From contig NC_058521.1 in NCBI RefSeq assembly GCF_904849725.1, positions 561,368,176 through 561,432,175 on the forward strand: a stretch of 64,000 nucleotides of DNA, written 5' to 3'. The notes under the pieces were generated by a model. It searched no databases, was not told the DNA's origin, and saw only the letters and a program-made list of their open reading frames with translations. The position numbers were made by a program, and so were the translations under genes. The DNA is from Hordeum vulgare subsp. vulgare. Its lineage: Eukaryota > Streptophyta > Magnoliopsida > Poales > Poaceae. Positions 57,272 to 64,000 of this stretch are shown one piece after another. Position 1 is the first letter of the stretch. The number at the start of each line of letters is the position of its first letter.

Positions 57272-58863
57272 ATGCCCAAGACCAAGCTCCCCGCACGGAA
57301 GAACGTTGTTGGCTCATCCTCTCGCGCCCCTCCTAGCACGGGGCCGGACTCGGATGGGCCACGTCGTCCCTTCAAACGGACTGCCCGGCGTTCTCCGCCC
57401 CGACGTTCTCCGTCTCCAGAGCTCCCCTCGTCGTCTGATGGTGATGGCCCTGACTTCGAGGATGAGCTTGCCACCGAGGATCTTCCTGACCAGCCCGTCG
57501 ATCGGAGGTCCAAGCCAAAGCCCGGGACTCGCAGGGCGTCCTACATGCCACCACCTCCTCCTGCTCAGCCCGCAGGTGAAGCTCGTCGCATCTCACTAGA
57601 ACCCCCTGCTACTTTAGGTCGTGCAATCACGAACTTCACACACTTGGCGCGGCTTCATACCTCACTTTCCGCCGCGACATTGATCCATACGCTGTCTTAC
57701 GTGACTCTACAGACTCACGTTTCTGCACAAACGTCCAGGCGGACATTTTTACCACAGTCATAGTTCCTAAGGGTTTATCTGTTCATCTCTATATAGATCT
57801 TGAGCATATTCGCATGCACCCGGCGAAATACCCGGGTGCCATTGAGCTTATTGAGGCATCGGGGCTTGCCGCCCCGTTTGCCTTTCATCGCGACTTTAAT
57901 GCTGCTGACATTCACCAGTTCTATGCCACATGCTACTTTGCTCCAAACCACACTGTTAGCTGGATCACCTCTGACGTTCGCTTCACAGCTTCTTATGATA
58001 CATTTGTTGCCGCACTTGGTTTCCCCAACTCCGGCTTCCAAATACATAGGGATGATCCTAACCATGCGCCTAAGTCCATTGACGCATGTGGGTATCTTCT
58101 CAAACCACTAAGTGAGCTTGATGCGGATGAACGCATGAAGGATCTTAATCAGGTATCCATCTGGCGCTCACCTTACTTCATCATCTTTCAGTGTCTTATC
58201 CGCACCCTGTATCCCAAGGTGGGTGATAAGGGCTCTTGCAGTGGATACTGGATTGACATCATGTCTCACTTATACGAGCACCCCAGGAGAAAAATTAATG
58301 TGCCTCACTTTCTATGGCATGAGATTCGGCTTGCTAGCTTTCAATACAAGCGAGCCTTTCCTCATGCCCCCTTCATCCAGGCTCTTATTAATCATGTTGC
58401 TGATTTCTCTGTTGTTGTCACTCACACACATCGCAAGTGGGTCATTCCCGCTCACATGGCGGATACCTATGCTCCCAAGAAAGCCCCATCCTCCACATCC
58501 ACTCAACGCACTGCTGCCCGGTCAGCCACCCCCTCATCTAGCTCCGCTCCTCTCGGTCGCATTGCCAAGTTCCTTGGCAAGGCACATTCTGCTATGATGA
58601 AGGCCGTCTCTTTCCAGTGTGGTCAAACCCATGATGTGGTTTCTCGCTTAGTCTCCTCCAAGAATGCCCTCAAGGCTCGTCTGAGAGCCTCGGGCACTCT
58701 TGATGTCAGTGGTGATGAGGCTCCTCCTGCTGCTCCTCCTTATGATTTTGGCTTCCCATCTGGTCCTGAGTGGGCTATTTCCTTGACGAGGCTCGTGGCA
58801 GTGGCTTGCCTGACGATGAGGATGATGCTGATGGTGATGCTCATGAGCTCTGAGCATGGTTGA
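57272..58863 (+). pseudogene. K ORF2 (plant transposon-type protein)
   Basis: Starts MPKTKLPARKNVVGSSSRAP at ATG 57272 with a basic, Ser/Pro-rich N-terminus and an acidic patch (SSSDGDGPDFEDEL). The frame changes between about 57600 and 57770, and the conserved domain continues in another frame from before 57814: LYIDLEHIRMHPAKYPGAIE, AFHRDFNAADIHQFYATCYF, WITSDVRFTASYDTFVAALG. It then has a Ser/Thr-rich linker. Near 58785 the adjacent frame encodes a run of acidic residues, as in the tail of H ORF2, so a second shift is likely. No membrane helix. Homologous to H ORF2; role unknown. Confidence 0.75.
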
Positions 58864-59270
58864 TGCTGTTGGTGCCTCCCTTTTTGGTACTTGGTGCCAA
58901 AGGGGGAGTAATGTATCGTAGCTTTTAGTCTTTGGAGATTTAATGTAATGGATAAACTCATGTATGGCTATTTATGAATGATTGTGATTGCTATGGATTG
59001 CTATGATATCATCATAGACTATTATGTTTCTTCTCCATTACTTCTATGATGATCTATTGTCTTTCTATATTGTCTTTCTATGATGATTTATTATCCTTAC
59101 ATGTTGATCCATTATATGTTCGATACACTACATTAAATGGGAGCTCCGATATTCTATCATGCACATACTAAGGGGGAGCTCCGTACTAAATATCTCCTAG
59201 GCTATAATGTATGTTAAATCTTTTTGAGACCTATGTATATGTTGTCATCAACTACCAAAAAGGGGGAGAT
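58864..59270 (+). other. K 3' spacer with hairpin and repeated PPT-like motifs
   Basis: Hairpin with arms ctccctttttgg and ccaaagggggag (58876-58907), a PPT-like taagggggagc (59170-59180), and the terminal PPT aaaaagggggagat (59257-59270). No coding region. Confidence 0.7.
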
Positions 59271-60841
59271 TGAAAGTGCATGCCATGCCCCTAATCGACT
59301 TTTGGTGTTAATGACAACACATACATAGGAAACTAATCCTATTTGTTGAGTGTATCTCAGGATGGCAAGTACTTTAGTAGATTGAGTATTATGTGTCAAA
59401 GGTGGTCTGAGAAGATCGGGATTTATATTTCGAGAAGGCTCGGGATTAAGAAAAGATGATGTAGACTATTCTTTTGAGTTTACTGATATTGAGTATAGGG
59501 ATCCCGCACTATTAAGAGGGGATCACAGGTTTTGCGATGAACTTGCTCATACCACATCTTCACTGTCACACCCAATACCACATATTCTCCACTTTGTTCC
59601 TATCTCAAAACAGGTCTATTGCCTCGGACTGCCGGCTCCCTCCGGACGTCCGAGGGACGGACGACCGGCAGGCTTCGGAAATCCGGAGCCCTCCACCAGA
59701 AGTATTTGAGTCATATAACTCGGATTTCCGGCTCCCTCCGGACATCCGAGGGCCGGACGTCCGACCAGCCTCGGAAATCCGGAGCCCTGCACCAGAAGAA
59801 CATGAGCTCTATAACTCGGATTTCCGGCTCCCTCCGGACGTCCGAGGGCCGGACGTCCGTCCCCCTTCAGAAATCCGGAACCTCCCACCAGAAGAAGTTG
59901 AGTCGAATAACTCGGATTTCCGGTCCTCTCCGGACGTCCGGTCGCTGTTCAATTCACAGTATTTTCAGTCATATCTACAGGCCTCGGACGACCGACCCCT
60001 ATCGGACGTCCGACCCCTCGCGGACGACCGGACTTCCGGAAACTGTCGGACGTCCGGACCCTGTGTGACTTAAAGTGTCCCCAACGGCTGTTTTTCACTC
60101 CCCACTATATATACTCTTCTCCCACCTCATGAGAGGGTGTTCAACACAGCTAGAATACATCCAAGAACACCTTTCTTCTCACTCACTCTTGTCTACACCA
60201 AATCCTAAATCCCAAGAGCATTTGTGAGTCCCTTTGAGTGTTGTTCCAATCAAAATATAGATCGTCTCCCTCTCCTCCTTCCCACCAAAGTGATTTGTGA
60301 TTTGAGCAAGTTTTGAGCAATCCCCGTGATCTTGTTACTCTTGGAGATTGGAGACTCCTAGGCGGTAGGAGTCTTCGGAGAGGAATCAAACCGTTGTGAT
60401 TTCCCCCGAAAAGTTTGTGAAGGTTTGGAAGCAACCTCAAGTCTTACCACTAGTGGTTGAGAAACGCCTTCATGGAGTTATCTCAAAGGGAGAATAGGGT
60501 GAGCCTTCGTGGCGTTGGTGTGCCTTCGTGGTAACATCCGCCCCTCTAACGGTGACGTAGCTTCCCTCCAAGGAAGTGAACATCGGGATACATCCTTGTC
60601 TCTCTTGAAGTTTCGGTCATTCCTAGCCCTAATTCTCTACTTGTGTTAATCCTTATTACGCACTTGTACTTGATTATTGTTTACCACTTGTCTTACTTCA
60701 CTCTAAATAGCTTACTCTTTGTCATAGAAATTATTAGGCCTACACTCATATTCCGCACTTTTGCCTAAAATTGCTAAGTAATTATTAAAATTTGGTATTG
60801 TACCTATTCACCCCCCTCTAGGTACATCTCGATCCTTTTCA
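59271..60841 (+). repeat. K 3' LTR
   Basis: 1571 bp, the longer and probably ancestral version. Palindrome array 59641-60059; TATA near 60106. The 178-codon frame at 59537-60073 is a by-product of the palindromes. Confidence 0.92.
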
Positions 60842-60846
60842 CATGG

Positions 60847-61984
60847 AAGATACTGACCGCCCCTTGTCACCGCATGAGCGGTTCGGGCACACAAAACATA
60901 TTATTATTTGAAGATTTAGAGAGTGGCACATGCAAATTTACTTGGAACGGCTGGTAGATACCACATATAGGTAGGTATGGTGGACTCATATGGAACAACT
61001 TTGGGCTTATGGAAGTGGATGCACAAGCAGTATTCCCGCTTAGTACAAGTGAAGGCTAGCAAAAGACTAGGAAGCGACCAACTAGAGAGCGACAACAATC
61101 ATCAATAAGCATTGAAATTAACCAACATTGAGTGCAAGCATGAGTAGGATATAAATCACCATAAACATGAATATCATAGAGGCTATGTTGATTTTGTTTC
61201 AACTACATGCGTGAACATGTGCCAAGTCAAGCCACTTAAATCATTCAAAGGAGGATACCATCCTATCATACTACATCATAATCATCTTGAAATTCATGTT
61301 GGCATCCAAGACAAACCATTATAAGCTCCTAGCTAATTAAGCATGGCATCAGAAACTATGATCTCTAAGTTGTCATTGCAAACGTGTTTCTCTCATAACA
61401 ATGCTGAATTAGGAATGATGAGCTAGTCATATTTACAAAAACAAAATAGGTCGAGTTCATACCAGCTTTTCCAGGCTCAGTCACTTCATCATATATCGGC
61501 ATTATTGCCTTTCACTTGCACGAACAAATGATGTGAATAATAATGAGAGTGTTCGTGCATTGGATTAAGCTGGAATCTGCAAGCAAATTCAGAGGATAAG
61601 ACAAAGTAATATGGCTCATCGACGGATAAGCAATAATGCACATGAGAGCCACTGAACATTTTAACCATGGTCTTCTACCTTGACCCAAAGAAAAAGAAAA
61701 CTATTTACACGGGAAAGCTCTCAAAAAGCAAAAGAAGAACGGGAAATCTTTTTGGGTTTTCTTTTTAAATACCACTAAGCAAGTTGGAAAGTAAACTTAC
61801 AACTATTTTTTTGTTTTTCTCAAATTTAAACAACACACAAGAAGAAAGCGAGAAAAAGAATAAACTAGCAGGATGATACAATGGCAAAGTGTGAACACTG
61901 ACTATGAGAGTGAATGTGAGCATGAATATAAAGTCGGTGAGAAACACGTACTCCCCCAAGCTTAGGATTTTGGCCTAAGTTGGT
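60847..61984 (-). other. Sabrina-type element, 3' untranslated interior, part 2 (minus strand)
   Basis: Resumes after K's catgg duplication. Non-coding. Near 61952-61965 the minus strand reads taagcttgggggag, a PPT-like motif lying just past the ORF stop, although no LTR follows it. Confidence 0.6.
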
Positions 61985-63008
61985 CTACTCCCGCTGCTGG
62001 TCCGAGCGATATCCAAAATCATAATGGGGGTTGTACGGGAACGCGGCAGCTACCGCCTGAATAGCTGCCTCACGGAGGCGAGCAGCCTTCGCCACCCTCT
62101 CATACTCCTATGCCTCTCCTCTGGTTATGTAATATCTCCGTTTTACCTGAAAGTCAAAGAAGGCAGGAGCAGGAAGGGTAATATGGAAAACACATTGTCG
62201 GTTAAATATTAACCGGTATAGGAGGGATTCATTATCCCTCTCAAGGAACTGATAATGTATCATAGCGGCGCGATCAAGGAAAGTTGTATGGAGCGGGGGA
62301 TCTCCTTTGTGAATGGCTTTTCCAAGAAAATTTGCTATGCGAGTGGCATAGATCCCACCAAAGAAATCCCCTTCATTAGCATTATTATTTAGCCTCCTTG
62401 CAATTATAGCTCCCATGTTGAAACTTCTATCACCCGTTACTGCGCTCTTAAGAATACTAAGGTGAGGTGCGCAGAGGTGACAATGCTCATTCTTGCCGTT
62501 AATGCATCTACCTATGAAGAGGGAAAAATAATGTAAGGCAGAAAAATGAATGCTCCCCATGGTAGCCTGCGTAATATCTCTAGTTTCTCCAACAGTTATA
62601 CTAGAAATAAAATCTCTAACCGAAGACTTAGGAGGATCACTGGGACTACCCCAATCAGGTATCTTGCAAATTCTATTAAAATTCCTCTAAATCCATGGTA
62701 TACGATTTGTCATAAAGATCAAACAGTATGGATGTGTCACGACCAATTGAAAATTTGAATCTACGAACAAAAGAGGCAGTGAGAGTAGTATACTGTTCAC
62801 ATTTATTGGAGATGAATTCTTCGAGCCCGGCGTTGTGAACAAATGTATCAAACTCGTCCTTGAAACCTGCATCAATCACGAATTCATCGGAAGGCCATTC
62901 ACATGGTTGCACCTGTGCGTTCCTCGGCTGATAAGGATTAGGCTCCCGAATCGCGAGACGGGGACCCCTTTTGCTTGAGGAACCACCATGATAGTTTTTC
63001 CGGAACAT
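61985..63008 (-). pseudogene. Sabrina-type ORF (ATHILA-like ORF) pseudogene
   Basis: Minus-strand reading from ATG 63008 (MFRKNYHGGSSSKRG, PRNAQVQPCEWPSDEFVIDA, FVRRFKFSIGRD) is shifted near 62680. It continues in another frame (MGSIHFSALHYFSLFIGRCI, MGAIIARRLNNN, GDFFGGIYATRIANFLG, HITLPAPAFFDFQVKRRYYI) with a TAG at 62108, and reaches a final stop at 61985-61987. I recognise it as the common Triticeae gypsy ORF related to Athila ORF-1-type proteins; its biochemical function is not known to me. Confidence 0.75.
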
Positions 63009-63787
63009 CTTCTTTTTCTGAAATTTTTAGTGACTCAAAAGAAGAGTGAACAAGGCTCAACAAAACTTATAAAACTACTCCTACAAGTGCCTAGAGGCCA
63101 TATCATGCATCAAAACTACTTGGGACCAACTAAAATTAACATGCAAAGCTCAAGAACAGGGTCACCAAGGCAGCAAAAATATGGAACGAATAAAGCACTA
63201 GGACGAAAACTAATTGGACCAATGTAGGAGTCACATACCAAGGAACAATTCCCCAAAACAGTTTGGTGAATGGGGCTTTGCACAAGGAGATCGAAAAATG
63301 CAACAAGAAGAGCAAGAACACGGGTTTGAGCTGTGGAATGATTTTTTCTGGAGGTAGAAGAAGGAGATGGGAGCTGGAATAAGTGGAGGGGGCCACGTGG
63401 GACCCACAAGCCTGCGAGGCACACCTAGGGGGGTGGACGCGCCTCGTGGGCTTGTGGCCCACTCGTGCATCCCCCTGACTAGCTTTCTATCTCAGAAATT
63501 TTTCAAATATTCCAGAAAAATCATACTTGAATTTCAGGGCATTTGGAGAACTTTTATTTTCGGGTCACTTTTCTAAGGGACGGAAAAAAGCAGAAAACAG
63601 GAAAATAAAGCTAAATTCATCATTTTTCTTCTAAACAACAGGAAGTAAAAGTTGGGAGCAGAAGGTTGCGACTTCTAAATTCATCCATCTCATGGTCATC
63701 AAAAGAAATCCGTCAATGAGGTTGATCAAGTCTCCTTGACAAACTTTTTTTTGAATCACATAAAACCGGAGAATTTTCGAATAATCA
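63009..63787 (-). other. Non-coding leader of the Sabrina-type ORF
   Basis: About 780 bp without coding potential on the minus strand between a protease-like fragment and the ORF start. It includes a GC-rich cacaagcctgcgaggcacac / gggcttgtggcccac segment (63397-63462). Reverse transcriptase and integrase are absent here. Confidence 0.5.
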
Positions 63788-64000
63788 CTAGGTTACCTCA
63801 ATGGGGATATGCATATCCTCAACAAGTAAATCATACTTCATCTTGACAGTAGGTATAGGGCATTCAAAGCTTCCAATAAGAATTGATGAAGATTTCTCAA
63901 TAGCATTGACGCAATGAACTTGATATTGTTTCTTCGGAAAGTGCACCGTGTGATCATTACCATTAACATGGAAAGTGACATTGCCTTTGTTGCAATCAAT
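63788..64000 (-). pseudogene. C-terminal end of a gypsy gag-protease reading frame (minus strand, partial)
   Basis: 71 codons including a stop (63788-63790), open to the window edge: IDCNKGNVTFHVNGN, then HFPKKQYQVHCVNAIE and KMKYDLLVEDMHIP. The start matches the segment just after the second motif (ILGRPFL...AxIDC) of gypsy retropepsin-like domains. The active site and the rest lie beyond 64000. Too short for the ORF list threshold but convincing. Confidence 0.65.

Larger units (their letters stand above)
49297..60841 (+). mobile_element. K: Sirevirus-like copia LTR retrotransposon
   Basis: 11.5 kb with TSD catgg (49292-49296, 60842-60846). LTRs 49297-50581 and 59271-60841 start TGAAAGTGCATG and end ATCCTTTTCA. 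PBS attggtatcagagcc at 50582-50596; PPT aaaaagggggagat at 59257-59270. Order gag, pol, ORF2, as in H, but a different family with its own palindrome. Damage: single-base shifts in gag, pol and ORF2 and one extra stop in pol. Confidence 0.94.

Noticed and set aside
59537..60073. 178-codon open frame in the K 3' LTR
   Set aside because: Its openness comes from repeated CGGACGTCCG palindromes that lack stop codons; it contains the LTR promoter and has no start context or homologue.

Overview
The window is intergenic DNA from a large grass genome, most likely a Triticeae species (wheat, barley or a relative). The evidence is LTR families that I recognise as typical of that tribe (BARE/WIS/Angela-type and Sabrina-type LTRs), a Stowaway MITE and plant gene structure. 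There is no bacterial-style gene organisation. Family names come from memory of typical sequences; boundaries come from the sequence itself (TG...CA ends, 5-bp target-site duplications, PBS and PPT).

Region 1 (1-7.4 kb) is the only genic part. A small open reading frame of unknown function (216-698) precedes an intact, intronless coding region (2054-4576) for a SUVH-type histone H3K9 methyltransferase. It has five AT-hook-like motifs, SRA, pre-SET, SET and post-SET domains, and probably introns in its UTRs. Downstream lie a foldback repeat, a Stowaway MITE (6282-6496) and a LINE RNase H fragment.

Region 2 (7.4-64 kb) is a nested stack of transposons whose order can be read from target-site duplications. 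The oldest layer is a PIF/Harbinger-type ORF1 (NAM-associated) pseudogene on the minus strand, now split between 7.4-9.2 kb and 24.36-24.74 kb. Two elements entered this layer: a minus-strand Sirevirus-type solo LTR (9240-24361, interrupted) and a minus-strand Sabrina-type gypsy element (24737 to beyond 64000, interrupted). The solo LTR was hit by a non-autonomous gypsy-like element F1 (10567-24096, TSD aggaa), whose 3' LTR was hit by a second one, F2 (16952-23906, TSD attga). The Sabrina-type LTR was hit by Sirevirus-like copia element H (24938-47280, TSD agcgg), whose gag was hit by an Angela/WIS-type element (27080-37474, TSD gtgat), which in turn holds a solo LTR of its own family (30071-31853, TSD tagag). 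A second Sirevirus-like element, K (49297-60841, TSD catgg), sits in the Sabrina-type internal region.

Elements H and K are the most interesting part. Each has gag, pol in the +1 frame, and a third ORF (ORF2) after pol. In both, ORF2 has what looks like its own transcription unit: an array of short palindromes, a TATA box, an intron with GT...AG ends, and the ORF. The same family-specific palindrome (GCGGTA[G/C]TACCGC in H, CGGACGTCCG in K) is arrayed just upstream of the TATA box in the LTRs. This suggests that one palindrome-binding factor drives both the genomic RNA and a separate ORF2 RNA. The gag stop in both elements sits in a possible +1 'shifty stop' (YCU URA U). All the retroelements here are damaged by stops, frameshifts or nested insertions, so the arrangement is best studied across the families.
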